Assembly: GCA_003259005.1 (NCBI GenBank)
Contig: QLII01000001.1
Coordinates: 7,989,001 to 8,053,000 of the forward strand
DNA: 64,000 nucleotides
Source: Spirosoma telluris
GTDB lineage: Bacteria > Bacteroidota > Bacteroidia > Cytophagales > Spirosomataceae
Direction: 5' to 3'
Shown: positions 1 to 10,502 of the stretch, one piece after another
Layout of the letters: each line of letters opens with the position of its first letter
Numbering within the stretch: position 1 is the first letter of the stretch
Position numbers and translations under genes: made by a program
The notes under the pieces: model-generated
What the model saw: only the letters and a program-made list of their open reading frames with translations
The model's database searches: none
Told to the model about the DNA's origin: nothing

Positions 1-4
1 CTGG

Positions 5-589
5 TTATCGGACAATGGGGCCTTTAGGCGAGTCGCGCTGGAGCACCTTGTTAATCGAATATACTACGCCATTGGTCGCTCTGACATCGGCCTGAATCAC
101 GTCGGCAACGGTGCCCCGCCCATCTTCCACGGTAATGTCATTCCCCTGTTTATGGATAGTTAAAATCTGGCCCGTCAGGTTGGTTAGCGTCTGACCGTCT
201 TTTAGTTGATCGGATGTTATCCGTCCCTTCACTACGTGGTAAGCAAGTAGGTTAATGAGTCGGTTTTTACTCGAAGGCAGCAAGAGTTCGGACAAGGAGG
301 GTTCCGACAGTGCCGAAAATGCCCCATTGTTCGGAGCAAATACTGTATAAGGGCCTTTGCCTGAAGCCTGCTCAGTTAAGCCCGATGCTTTCAGTAACTG
401 AAGCAAGGTCGTATGGTCAGGCGACTGGGCCGCGCTGAGCGCCAGACTGGTGCCGGTTTTTACGCCACTTGCCTTTATGGTGGCATCGGGCATCGTGGCC
501 GAAGGGGACGTTTGGGCCAGCAGCGAATGAGACAGGGATAGTAACAGGCCTCCGGTGAGACAAAAAATCAGTGAATAGGGTAGTTTCAT
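5..589 (-). CDS. Secreted fasciclin (FAS1) domain protein
   Basis: About 194 aa. Residues 1-26 form a signal peptide ending in LLAQ, followed by a low-complexity linker and one FAS1 domain at about residues 55-190. The domain shows the family landmarks YTVFAPNNGAF (H1 region) and NGVVYSINKVL (H2 region). FAS1 domains usually mediate adhesion or protein-protein contact in the envelope. The ATG at 589 is preferred over an in-frame TTG at 595 because the signal peptide starts cleanly there (MKLPYSL). The gene lies about 80 bp after the outer-membrane factor of the efflux operon on the same strand, so co-transcription is possible but unproven. Confidence 0.9.
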   Translation of the reverse strand: MKLPYSLIFCLTGGLLLSLSHSLLAQTSPSATMPDATIKASGVKTGTSLALSAAQSPDHTTLLQLLKASGLTEQASGKGPYTVFAPNNGAFSALSEPSLSELLLPSSKNRLINLLAYHVVKGRITSDQLKDGQTLTNLTGQILTIHKQGNDITVEDGRGTVADVIQADVRATNGVVYSINKVLQRDSPKGPIVR

Positions 590-670
590 GATCAACCGTT
601 TTTGTTAGGTTCAAAATGGGCTAACCAGACGGTCGGCAATCGATTAAACCTCAGGCAGGAATGATTGTTT

Positions 671-2337
671 TTAATTCCTGGCTACAATCACCCTATTCCC
701 AACCACCCCCAATGCCCGATACAAATCCGTCAAGGCCAGGAACTGCGACTGCTTGGTGGTGATGAGGGCTAATTCGGCTTCCAGTACGCTCCGTTGGGCA
801 GTGATCACTTCCAGGTAGGAGGCATACCCGCCCCGAAACAGATCGTTTGAGGTCGAAACGGCCTGTTCCAAAACGGCTACCTCCTGCGCCTGAAGCTCAG
901 CCACCGAACGGTAATTCTCAACGCCCCGCAGTTGGGTCGACACTTCGCTGAAACCGGTCAGGATGGTCTGCTGATACCGATACAGGGACTCCCGGCTCTG
1001 GGCTACCGACTGCTGGTAGTTGGCTTTCACCGAACGTCGGTTCAGTATAGGGGCCGACAAACCACCCAGCAAACCCGCAGCAATGGAGGCCGGGTTGAAC
1101 AGCACCGCCGTTCGGAAGGCGTTCAGGCCCAGGTAAGCCGTCAGGTTCAGGCTGGGGAGAAATTCGGCGCGGGCTACCTCAATGTCCACATTGGCAGCCT
1201 GCAGCTCAAGTTCCACCTGCCGGATGTCGGGCCGACGAACCAGCATCTGCGCCGGGATGCCCGTCAGCACCTGTCCGGGAAGTTCGCGATCCTGAAGGGA
1301 TTTGCCCCGGGCAATGGGTTGTGGGTAGCGGCCCAGCAACCGATTCAACTGATTCTCGTTCTCGACAATCTGCTGCTGGACCTGACCCTGTCGGCTTCGG
1401 GTGTTAAGGAGTTGGGCGCTGAATTGCTGAACCGCTAGCTGGGTAACGCGGCCTGCTTCTTTCTGGATACGAACCAGTTCCAGCGCATTTTGTTGATAGT
1501 CGATGTTTTTCTGCAGGATTTCCAGTTCGCCATCCAGGGCCAGCAGGGCGTAGTAGTGTCGGGCAATTTCGGCCACCAGGGCTGTAATAACTGCATGACG
1601 GCCCTTTTCGGAGGCTAGTAGTCGTAAGTAAGCCGCTTTTTTTCGGTTGTGCAGTTTACCCCATATATCGACTTCCCACGTACTGCGGGCACCCAGGAAA
1701 TAGTCGGGGTGGGATTGGGCGTCAGCTGACTCCCCCGAATATTGTCCGATAAGTTAGTATCGTAATTACCCACCCCATTCATAGTATACTGACCATAACG
1801 ATCCACCCCTGCCGATGCCACCGCGTTGACCTGCGGGGCCAGAAAGCCCTGGCTGTAGGTAAAAGAAGCTCTGGCCATTTCGATCCGTTGGGTCGCGATT
1901 CGCAAATCCAGATTGCTCGATAGGGCGGTGTCAATGAGTTGCGTCAGCTGTGGGTCGGCAAAGAACGTCCGCCAGTTCTGGCTGGCAATCCCAACCGAAT
2001 CCGAATGCCCACCAAACGACGCAGGAATTCGCCGGGATGATGATTGAACCACGGTATTTGGCAACTGACAACTGCTTAGCAAGAGTAGACAGGCCACACT
2101 ACACAGGGCTAACAACCGGTGCAAAGGCTTGATAAACGTTCTGCGAGGATCAATCCCTAATAAAGGGGACTTTGTCCAAAGACGAGTCAAGCCCCCTTTA
2201 GGGGATTTAGGGGCATATAAGCGGACAAAGCTCATAGCAAGTATTGTCTGGCCAAAAGGTTTATTAGAACGTGGAATAGTTCTCCTGTTCAAGATGTTGA
2301 GGCTATTTTTAGCCGATTTATTGAATGACTTTTCCAT
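671..2337 (-). CDS. RND efflux outer-membrane factor (TolC/NodT type), frameshifted
   Basis: Outer-membrane channel of a tripartite efflux pump, seen as two frames (1615-2337 and 671 to about 1713) that join into one NodT-like lipoprotein. The first frame has a lipoprotein signal with lipobox LLSSC, then QNWRTFFADPQLTQLIDTAL, the usual start of the first OEP repeat. The second frame runs through WEVDIWGKLHNRKK and the second OEP repeat to VVGNRVIVARN. Adding one G to the G run at about 1706-1714 restores PNPHPDYFLGARSTWEVDIWGKL. The start is uncertain. An ATG at 2337 overlaps the corrected end of the pump gene, but the stretch before the signal peptide includes a palindromic repeat (2153-2214), so the true start may be a TTG near 2110. 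Confidence 0.85.
2153..2214. repeat. Imperfect palindromic repeat with CCCCTAAA arms
   Basis: The two arms, CCCTAATAAAGGGGACTT and AAGCCCCCTTTAGGGG, are inverted copies separated by about 22 bp, and a further GGGGATTTAGGGG follows. Such CCCCTAAA-type hairpins are dispersed intergenic elements in Bacteroidota (general recollection, not checked). Here the element sits inside the annotated 5' end of the outer-membrane factor. Confidence 0.55.
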
Positions 2338-5300
2338 TTACGTGCGTTTGGGTGGATATGCTAACTATCTCAATTTCAGTCTCCTGGGTGTAGTGGTTCT
2401 CTGACTCGTCATCGGCGGGCGGTTTGGATTGAAACCGTTCGGCGAGTTTGGCAAAGAAGACATAGAGACCGGGGACAATAACCAACCCGAACAGCGTTCC
2501 GGTGAGCATACCGCCAGCCGCTGCCGTACCGATGGATCGGTTACCCAGCGCCCCGCCCCCGAGGCCATACAAAGTGGAATTAGTCCCGCGATAAAGGCAA
2601 AGGAAGTCATCAGAATAGGGCGTAAACGAGAGACGGCTCCTTCCACCGCTGCTTTCAGAATGGGTAAGCCTTCCTTCTGCCGCTGGCTGGCAAATTCAAC
2701 GATCAGAATCGCATTTTTACCCAGCAAGCCAATGAGCATGACTAAGGCCACCTGCGCGTAAATATTGTTCTGAAGGCCCAGCAAGTACAGAAAGAAAAAG
2801 GAACCGAATATGCCCGTGGGCAGCGACAACAGAACGGAGAGCGGCAAAAACACACTCTCATATTGCGCCATCAGCAGGATATAGACGAACACTAAACAGA
2901 TCGCGAAAATGTAGATGGCCTGATTTCCTGACTCGACCTCCTCCCGCGACATGCCCGACCATTCGTAGGCGTAGCCTTTGGGCAATATCTGGGCCGCTAC
3001 TTCCTGAACCGCCCGGATTGCGTCGCCACTACTATAGCCCGGCGCGGCATCTCCATTGATCATGGCCGAGGTGTACATGTTATAACGAGTCAGTTGCTCC
3101 GGGCCATAGACGCGTTCCAGAGTAACGAAGTTGGAATAAGGCACCATTTCGCCCTGGTCATTTTTAACGCGCATGTTCAGCACATCTTCGGGTTTGGTAC
3201 GGTAGCTGGGGGCGGCCTGCACCATCACTTTGTACATTTGTCCAAAGCGGATGAAGTTGGACGCGTAAAAACTGCCCATCATGGTTTGCAGCGTGCTCAT
3301 GGCATTGTCGATGGAGACGCCTTTCTGCGACGCTTTTTCCTGATCGACATGCAATAAATACTGAGGAAAATTGGGGTCGAAGCTGGTAAAGGCGTCACTG
3401 ATCTCGGGCCGTTTTTTCAAAGCCGCAATGAAATCCTGCGCTACCTTGGCCGTTTGGTTCAGATCGCCACTACGGCCCCGGTCCAGCATGCGCAACTCAA
3501 AACCACTCGAATTACCAAAGCCTGGTACGGTTGGGGGTGGAAAAAACTGGATCGTCGCGTCGGTGATGCCTTTGGTTTTTTCTTCGAGGGTGGCAATCAG
3601 TTCCTGCATGGATACATGGCGCTCCTCCCAGGGCTTCAGATTGATCATGCCCATGCCGTAGGAGGCACCTGCGCCGTCGGTCAGCAGGCTATAGCCCGCC
3701 AGTGTCGATACGTTTTCGACCGATTCCTGTTCAGAAGCGACCGCTTCAATAGCGTCCATGACTTTCTCTGTTCGGTCAACGGTGGCCCCGGCGGGTGTCG
3801 TTACGTTGACGTAAATCATGCCCTGATCTTCGGTGGGAATAAAACCGCCGGGTAGAACGGTGCTGATACCCCAGGTGGCCACGATAAACAGCAATAAAAT
3901 GCCCCAGGTAATGACACCACGGTTGGCAATCCGACTGAGTAATCCCTGATACCGTCCCGCCAGTGACTCGTAACCTCGATTGAACCGGGCGAAGAAGCGA
4001 CCCAGCAGTCCGGTCTGTTGGCCATGAACTGGCCGGAGTAGAATCGCACAGAGGGCCGGGGTCAGCGTTAGGGCATTGACACCGGAAATGACAATGGCAA
4101 TGGCCAGCGTGAGCGAGAACTGCCGGTAAAAAATGCCCACAGGTCCCGTCATAAACGCCACGGGTATGAATACCGCCGACATTACCAGCGTAATGGCCAC
4201 AATGGCCCCGGCTATATCACTCATAGCCGAAAACGTAGCGGCACGGGGCGTTAAGTGGAGTTCTTCCATTTTAGCGTGAACAGCCTCCACCACAACAATG
4301 GCGTTATCAACTACAATCCCGATGGCCAGTACCAGCGCAAAGAGGGTGAGCAGATTGATGGAGAAACCAATCAGGCTCATAAACGCAAACGTACCAATCA
4401 GGGCCACCGGCACGGCCAGGGCACAAATCAGGGTAGAACGCCAGTCCTGCAAAAACAGGAACACGATGATGAATACCAGTACAAAAGCTTCGATCAGCGT
4501 ACGGACTACCTCATGGATAGAGGCATCCAGAAAACGGGAGACGTCGTAAGCGTAATTGTAGGTCATGCCCGATGGAAACGAGCTTTCCTTTAGCTCCGCC
4601 ATCCGAGTTTTCACGTTGGCAATCACATCGCTGGCATTAGAACCGGGCCGCTGTTTGAGCATGATAGCTGCCGAAGCGCGTCCGTCGTTCTTGGAGAGTA
4701 CGCCATAATCCAGCGAACCGAATTCTACATCGGCCACATCTTTAAGCCGAAGCGGTGAACCGTCGGCGTTGGTACGCAGGATGAGGTTTTCGTACTGGGC
4801 TGGTTCAAAAAACTTACCCGTGTAGCGGAGGACGTATTGGAGCGTCTGCGGGTCTCGGTCAGCACTTTCGCCTGCTTTGCCCGGAGCGGCTTCTACGTTC
4901 TGCTTACGAATGCCAGCGATCACTTCGTCGGGCGATACATCATAGGCCGTCATGCGGTCGGGTTTGAGCCACACCCGCATGGAGTAATCACGGCTACCCA
5001 TAATGGCGGCAAAACCCACCCCGTCGATCCGTTTTAGTTCGGCCAGTATGTTGATGTCGGCGAAATTGTAAATGAATTTTTCATCCACTTTAGGGTCGTC
5101 GCTGACAATGTTGAGGTACAACAGCATACTATTCACCTCTTTTTCGGTGACGACCCCCGCCTTGATCACTTCTTCGGGCAGTTCATCCATCACGGTTGTC
5201 ACGCGGTTTTGCACGTTCACGGCTGCCAGATCGGGGTCTGTACCGACTTTAAAGAAAACAGTGATGAGGGTAGTACCGTCATTCCCCGAAATGGAGGTCA

Positions 5301-5532
5301 TGTACGTCATATTCGGCACCCCGTTGATGGCCCGTTCGAGCGGGGTCGCTACAGCTTTGACACACACATCGGCGCTGGCACCGGTGTATTTTGTGGTTAC
5401 GGTGACGGATGGAGGCACAATATCCGGAAACTGCGTAACGGGCAGACCCGTCAGGGCCAGCACCCCCATCAGCACGATGAGTACCGAAATGGCGGTGGAG
5501 AGTAAGGGTCTTTTTACAAATATGTTGAACAT
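2318..5532 (-). CDS. RND multidrug efflux pump, inner-membrane transporter (AcrB/HAE1 type), frameshifted near the end
   Basis: Proton-driven inner-membrane pump of about 1071 aa. The start MFNIFVKRPLLSTAISVLIV is the classic first transmembrane segment. Further landmarks are FPDIVPPSVTVTTKYTGAS, the TM4 motif GIVVDNAIVVVEAV, the duplicated C-terminal half starting near residue 540, and LIGLLGKNAILIVEFA, which carries the relay lysine. The first relay aspartate is kept, but the second residue of the usual DD pair is Asn. The open frame runs on to 2365 out of register. Adding one G at about 2553-2562 restores SGAGALGNRSIGTAAAGGM and the C-terminus ending at 2318, which then overlaps the outer-membrane factor start. 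It is the middle gene of an adaptor-pump-channel operon. Confidence 0.93.
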
Positions 5533-5550
5533 AGGAGCCTGAGAAATGGG

Positions 5551-5683
5551 TGAATAATGGGGAATGGATAATGTAAAACGGATAATGAATAATGTAAAAT
5601 GGATGATGGTCTATTTGCTGATCGTCAGTAGATTATTACGTGTTCTATTCATTTTGCATTGTTCATTTTGCATTATCCATTAA
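5551..5683. repeat. ATAAT-rich inverted repeat between adaptor and pump genes
   Basis: GGATAATGTAAAA-type words at 5564-5602 are mirrored by CATTTTGCATTGTTCATTTT and GCATTATCCAT at 5650-5681, giving a long imperfect hairpin. This type of AATGAATAATG repeat is common between genes in Bacteroidota. It may attenuate transcription or mark an inserted element between two genes of one operon. Confidence 0.6.
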
Positions 5684-5686
5684 TTT

Positions 5687-6820
5687 TTATCGCGCTGCGG
5701 CATACAAGGCCTGTAAGCTTTTGGTGGGGAGGGCTTTCGGGCTAATGCGCATGCCGTCTTTCAGGCTCTGGATTCCCTCATACACGATTCGGTCGCCGGG
5801 TTTGAGGCCCGACTGAACGATGTAGAATTGATCGACCCGGCTGCTGGGAACAAAATTTCGGGATCGGACTTTATTGGTCGCGTCAACAACATATACGAAG
5901 TTTTTATCCTGTACTTCAAAAACTGCTTTTTGAGGCACCAGTACGGCATCGTCTACGTCGGTGGTCAGGCGGATTTTGCCGGTAGCCCCGTGGCGGAGTA
6001 AGCGTTTGGGATTCGGGAAGGTAGCCCGGAAAGCAATCGTACCGGAATTGCCTTCGAACACGGTTTCGGTGGTTTCGATTTTACCTTTGTAGGGATAGGG
6101 CGAATCATCGGCCAGTAACAGGTCTACTTCCCGAACCGTCGTTTTTTCGGGATCAAGCCGTTTTTTTATGAAGGACAGATATTCTTTCTCCGATACGTTG
6201 AAATAGGCGTACATCTCCCGCAGATCGGAGATGGTAGTGAGCAGCGCACCCTCTTCGATCAGGCTACCCCGTTTGAACGGCAATCGGTTGATAACCCCAT
6301 CGAAGGGTGCCCGGATGCTAGTCAATGAGACATGGAAACGTGCCTTGTTCAGGGCAGATCGGGCGCCATTGATGCCTGCCCGGGCGGTTTCTAGTTTCGA
6401 TTTAGCGAGCTTTAATTCAGAAGGGGATATCACGTTTTTATCAACCAGCAGTTTCACCCGGCTCATTTCCACTTCAGCCGATTCGGCCTGGGCAGTAGCA
6501 CTCTCCAGACTGGACTGTGCCCGATCCACTTCAACCTGATATTCGGTTGGGTTGAGCTGGAACAGAAGCTGACCTTTGTGAACGGGCTTTCCTTCGTCTA
6601 CCAGAATTTTATCCAGATAGCCCGCTACCCTGGCCCTGACTTCCACATTCTGCACAGCTTCCAGATTGCTGGCGTAATCGTGGTCGAGCGTGGCATCCTG
6701 TTTAGTCAACTGAATTACCGGAAGTATAGGAGTCGACTCCTGTTTTTTCTCGCTTCGTGTCGAGCAGGAGGCCAGTAGAATGGTACTAAGTAGGGCAAGT
6801 ATGCCTGAATAAGATTGCAT
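5687..6820 (-). CDS. RND efflux periplasmic adaptor lipoprotein (HlyD/AcrA type)
   Basis: 377 aa membrane-fusion protein linking the RND pump to the outer-membrane channel. A lipoprotein signal with lipobox LLASC occupies residues 1-19. The biotinyl-lipoyl half-motif VEVRARVAGYLDKILVDEG, an alpha-hairpin at about residues 95-165, the return half-motif TSIRAPFDGVINR, and a beta-barrel/membrane-proximal domain (LRHGATGKIRL ... VVYEGIQSLKDG type) follow in the usual order. First gene of the efflux operon. Its promoter region carries a three-copy CTTAGA array at 6930-6957, so it probably belongs to the regulon described below. Confidence 0.95.
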   Translation of the reverse strand: MQSYSGILALLSTILLASCSTRSEKKQESTPILPVIQLTKQDATLDHDYASNLEAVQNVEVRARVAGYLDKILVDEGKPVHKGQLLFQLNPTEYQVEVDRAQSSLESATAQAESAEVEMSRVKLLVDKNVISPSELKLAKSKLETARAGINGARSALNKARFHVSLTSIRAPFDGVINRLPFKRGSLIEEGALLTTISDLREMYAYFNVSEKEYLSFIKKRLDPEKTTVREVDLLLADDSPYPYKGKIETTETVFEGNSGTIAFRATFPNPKRLLRHGATGKIRLTTDVDDAVLVPQKAVFEVQDKNFVYVVDATNKVRSRNFVPSSRVDQFYIVQSGLKPGDRIVYEGIQSLKDGMRISPKALPTKSLQALYAAAR

Positions 6821-6899
6821 AAGGAAAAGTGGTCTGAACGATGACTAAGTAGCTAGGTAAGTAATAGCTCGACAAGTAGGCTATTGCGTTAGCTACAGG

Positions 6900-6957
6900 T
6901 GCAAATACAAGAGAGCAAGTAAAGACCAGCTTAGAAAATTCTTAGAATTTGCTTAGA
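6900..6957 (-). promoter_or_regulatory. Phased CTTAGA array A and -7 element, efflux operon promoter
   Basis: CTTAGA occurs at 6930, 6941 and 6952 (exact 11-bp period), read as TCTAAG towards the efflux adaptor gene. The register where a fourth copy would fall (6919) is degenerate, and 11 bp beyond it is a TATTTGCA -7-like element (6900-6907). The proximal hexamer is 110 bp from the adaptor start. The rest of 6821-7154 shows no gene. Confidence 0.75.
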
Positions 6958-7154
6958 GAAGTTCTAATAGGCAGGATTTAGCCCGTAAAAACACAATATT
7001 ATGCCTATGCTAAGATTGGTAGGATTGAGTTGTATAGCCCCGTAGTAGGGAACTGATTTTCGTCATGTAGCCACCTGATTCTTTGTTACGTTATAGATTC
7101 TATTTTGTGAGTACCATTTGAAATGCCGACCTTTGCGATCTCAATACCTGCTTT

Positions 7155-7697
7155 GTGAAGTCGCTACCCGCCATCGGTTTTTTAGTTCTGCTGCTCTATC
7201 ATCTGATTGGGCTACCGCTGGCTGTGCTTACCTTTGAGGAGTCGTATGAATCCACGACGCAGGCTTCGGCTAGTGATGAATGGAAAGTTGTTAAACTGCC
7301 CATCTCATTGCCTTATACCAGTTCCTGGCAAAATCCAGATGGGCAGGATGGTTTGGTGCAGGATGGCGACGATTTTTACAATATCGTTCATCAGGAGTAT
7401 GCCAATGATACACTTTATACACTCCTTAAGACCAATCAGAATGCCAAAGAGCGTTTTGTTGAACTGGCGGAGCAATGGCAGCAGGATGTCGATGAACAAG
7501 GGGCGTCTGCTAAAAATCCCCTGGCTCATCTGATCAAACTTCTTAAAAGCCGCCTGACAACCTTCTTGCTCCCGGTTTCGTACAGCCTACCCAGACCATT
7601 GGCAATTGACCTGCTGGGCTACGTCGATTCTGTTGATGTTCCTTTGCCAACCTACAGTGTCTATCTGGCCTACAATTCGCCCCCGCCCGAAAAATAG
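7155..7697 (+). CDS. Hypothetical secreted or membrane-anchored protein
   Basis: 180 aa from a GTG start. The N-terminus (MKSLPAIGFLVLLLYHLIGLPLAVLTF) is a signal peptide or membrane anchor; the rest is soluble, acidic in the middle and Pro-rich at the end (YNSPPPEK). I do not recognise a family. No upstream ATG extends it. It faces away from the efflux operon and shares its 330-bp intergenic region, which includes array A, but A is oriented to the efflux side. Next comes the haloperoxidase-like lipoprotein on the same strand, 128 bp further on. Confidence 0.6.
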   Translation: MKSLPAIGFLVLLLYHLIGLPLAVLTFEESYESTTQASASDEWKVVKLPISLPYTSSWQNPDGQDGLVQDGDDFYNIVHQEYANDTLYTLLKTNQNAKERFVELAEQWQQDVDEQGASAKNPLAHLIKLLKSRLTTFLLPVSYSLPRPLAIDLLGYVDSVDVPLPTYSVYLAYNSPPPEK

Positions 7698-7825
7698 CTT
7701 TTTGTTTTGCCGACTATCAGGTTAATACAGGCCCGGTCAGGACTGACCGCTGGGTTTGCTATTACCTTATGTTTTTTAGTTGGGCTTCTTTCAGGAGCCG
7801 CAGAACCATCGTAAGCTATTTTGTC

Positions 7826-9168
7826 ATGAAACACTTATTAATTCTTAGTACCCTGTGGCTAACGCTTCTCTTAACTAGTTGCCAGCCAAAACTACACCTG
7901 AACAATACAATGCCCAGGCATCCAATCCCCAACTTTTGTACGACTGTTCCAAAGCGTTGACGGATATTATCATTCACGATATTTTCAAGCCACCCGTTGC
8001 CAGCCGGATTTATGGATACACCTATCTGGCAACCTACGAGGCTCTCCGGCCTGGGTATTCCAGTTACCCCTCCCTGCTGGGTAAGCTCAACGGGTCAACC
8101 CCTGCCCCTACACCCAAGCCAGGGGAGGCCTATTGTTTCCCCCTGGCTAGCCTGAAAGCTTTTCTGACGGTTGCCCGTGCCTTAACGTTTTCCGCAGATT
8201 TGTGGGATAACTTCGACAAAGAGTTCACACCCCGATTAGAAGCACTGCATGTGCCTGCCGATGTATACGAACGCTCAATGCTTTACGGAGAAGACGTGGC
8301 TAAACACGTATTGGCCTATGCTGGCAAAGACCATTATAAAGAGACGCGTGGGTTTCGCTACACCGTAACCAACAAACCCGGCACCTGGGTACCCACGCCC
8401 CCTGCCTATGCTGATGCCTGCGAACCCCAATGGAATACAGTCCGACTGTTTACGCTGGATTCGGCCCGGCAGTTTCGATGCCCGCCCCCAGCTAAATACG
8501 ACCTGAATCCCTCCAGCCCGTTCTGGAAATTAACGCAGGAAGTGTATACCATTGGCAAACGGCAGGACAAAAACGAGCAGGCCATTGCCTATTTCTGGGA
8601 CGATAATGCCTTTGTGACCAACATAGCGGGTCATGTTATGTTTGGCAGTAAGAAAATGACGCCCCCTGGCCATTGGCTGGCCATTGCCACGACATTGGCC
8701 AAACAGCAGAAATTCAGCATGATTCAGGCGGCTCAGTTATATTCACTGGCTTCCATTGCCATGTATGATGCCTTCATTGCCTGCTGGGATGAGAAGTATA
8801 CCAGCGTCAGGATTCGGCCCGAAACGGTCATCAATAATAACATCGATCCTACCTGGCGACCTTTTCTGGAGACACCTGCTTTCCCGGAATACGTAAGTGG
8901 ACACAGCGACATTTCGGCAGCTGCGGGTCGGGTAATTGCCCAGTTGGTTGGGCCAGCAGTTGCCTTTACGGATTCAACCGAGCATCCGTATGGCCATGGT
9001 GTACGGACATTCCCATCCATAGAAGCGGCTTATCAGGAAGCGTCTGTCAGCCGGGTCTATGGTGGTATCCACTACCGGGATGGGGTAGAAGAAGGAACCA
9101 AACAGGGCGAGCACGTTGGCGAATGGGTATTGACGAAGTTACTGGCTAAGCCGCTGGCTACGAACTGA
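7826..9168 (+). CDS. Vanadium-dependent haloperoxidase / PAP2-like lipoprotein, frameshifted near the start
   Basis: About 447 aa. The complete metal/phosphate-binding signature is visible near the C-terminus: K-X6-RP (KYTSVRIRP), a VSGH form of the PSGH motif (PEYVSGHS), and SR-X5-H (SRVYGGIHYRDG). These define the vanadium haloperoxidase/PAP2 superfamily; the long all-helical N-terminal part fits the haloperoxidase branch common in Bacteroidota. The ATG at 7826 gives a lipoprotein signal (LLLTSC). Adding one A to the A run at about 7887-7891 joins SCQPK to TTPEQYNAQ. Substrate unknown; it could be a haloperoxidase or an acid phosphatase. Envelope-located. Confidence 0.88.
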
Positions 9169-9202
9169 TGAGTACCGATCCACAAAGGGGTAAGAAATTG
9201 AT

Positions 9203-9258
9203 TCTAAGCAAATTCTAAGGATTGGTTAATATTTCTTCAAGTTGATTTCCTACCTTTC
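9203..9258 (+). promoter_or_regulatory. Phased TCTAAG array B and -7 element, universal stress gene promoter
   Basis: TCTAAG at 9203 and 9214, followed in the same 11-bp register by weaker GTTAAT (9225) and TTCAAG (9236). A TACCTTTC -7-like element starts at 9251, 9 bp after the last register. The coding start (ATG 9299) lies 40 bp downstream of the -7 element. Confidence 0.75.
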
Positions 9259-9298
9259 ATATTCTTCCTGGGAAGGGAAGAAACTGCACCCAGATCCT

Positions 9299-10222
9299 AT
9301 GGAAGGCCTTGATACAATACTGGTACACGTTGATTTTACGGAACGCTCGCTCAATGCTCTGGCCGTGGCTACTGGCCTGTGCTATCAGAAACAAACCCGC
9401 CTGCACCTTCTCTATGTACTTAGTCCTGATTCAGTTCGGACTGGTGCTTTCAATGATCAGGTACCTGACTTGTCGAATGAACATCTTGTTCGGGAGGGAG
9501 CCGATATGGTTCAGATGCTGGCAACCGTAACAACTCAGGAACAGCATGTTAACTGCTCCGGCAGTTGCCGGGTAGGATTAATCCCGACCGAGGTTGTAGC
9601 GGTTGCCCGTGAGCTTCAGGCCAGTTTAATTGTTATGGGTACCCAAGTTGGCGCAGATGCTCAGCCATTTCGACTGAATTCGGAGGCTTATCAGGTTATT
9701 AAAGAAGCTGACTGTCCGGTGTTGACAGTTCCAGATCATCAGAAATGGACTTCTTTTGAGCGTATTCTATTTCCGGTACGACCTATACCAGGGGCTTTGG
9801 ATAAATATGAATTTGCCCGTCAGTTAATTCGAAAAAACGTGGCTGAACTAGTGGTCTTAGCGCTTTCGGCCCCTGAGGAAGTGATTAGTATTCACCAGTT
9901 GCAGGAGGAGATCATTACCTTAAATACGAAGCTGGTTCAGGATGGTATCAGTAGCCAAACAGTTTTTTGTCAAACGGACTTAATGGCTGAAACCGTTCTG
10001 GAAAAAGCCAGTGAACTCAACGCTGATTTGTTAATTATTACGGCCGGATTAGTCACCACTACGGCTAATTTTTTCATTGGTTCGTTCACTCAGCAAATTA
10101 TTCATAATGCTCATGTGCCCGTGCTGTCAATTCGACCCTATTCCGAGCCAGCGCAACGAGATGCAGCTGTATTCTGGCAATACGGTCGGGACGATCCGGG
10201 CCTTAGCGCAATTGGTCTCTAA
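9299..10222 (+). CDS. Universal stress protein, tandem UspA domains
   Basis: About 307 aa from the ATG at 9299, chosen over an in-frame TTG at 9242 because the Usp fold begins at MEGLDTILVHVDFTERS and because promoter array B ends just upstream. Domain 1 spans about residues 4-145 (IVMGTQVG ... CPVLTVP), domain 2 about 150-285 (ERILFPVRPIPGALDKYEFA ... HVPVLSIRP). Cytoplasmic stress proteins of this type bind nucleotides and help survival under starvation or osmotic stress. Related to the protein at 34285-35202 and to the remnant at 36873-37125. Expression is probably controlled through array B. Confidence 0.93.
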   Translation: MEGLDTILVHVDFTERSLNALAVATGLCYQKQTRLHLLYVLSPDSVRTGAFNDQVPDLSNEHLVREGADMVQMLATVTTQEQHVNCSGSCRVGLIPTEVVAVARELQASLIVMGTQVGADAQPFRLNSEAYQVIKEADCPVLTVPDHQKWTSFERILFPVRPIPGALDKYEFARQLIRKNVAELVVLALSAPEEVISIHQLQEEIITLNTKLVQDGISSQTVFCQTDLMAETVLEKASELNADLLIITAGLVTTTANFFIGSFTQQIIHNAHVPVLSIRPYSEPAQRDAAVFWQYGRDDPGLSAIGL

Positions 10223-10430
10223 GGTTATTCAACACGCTGAAGGGAGTATACTTAATCGGCGTAGTACACGCTTTTCGACTGCGTGATACGCTTATTTTTT
10301 TTTACCAAAAAGGAAATCTTCCATTTGCCAAAACGATGGTAGTCGATAGCCGCGGAACAGCCGAAGTCATTAACTTATTGTAATAGGATTATTCTCAAAA
10401 AGCCTGATGAATGGAATTGCCTGAACACAA

Positions 10431-10465
10431 AACCGCTACCAGAGATCAAAGCTCCAGTAGCGGTT
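10431..10465. terminator. Hairpin between convergent genes
   Basis: AACCGCTAC and GTAGCGGTT form a perfect 9-bp stem around a 17-nt loop that holds a further GAG/CTC pairing. It lies between the convergent universal stress gene and the TPR gene, so it may end both transcripts. No strong T run follows. Confidence 0.55.
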
Positions 10466-10502
10466 CGAATCGGGCATGTTCAACGGTGAAAAAGTAAGCT
10501 GT

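Noticed and set aside
3371..5542. Several plus-strand open frames of 80-156 codons opposite the RND pump
   Set aside because: Shadow frames of a well-supported gene in GC-biased codon positions; no ribosome sites or recognisable domains.
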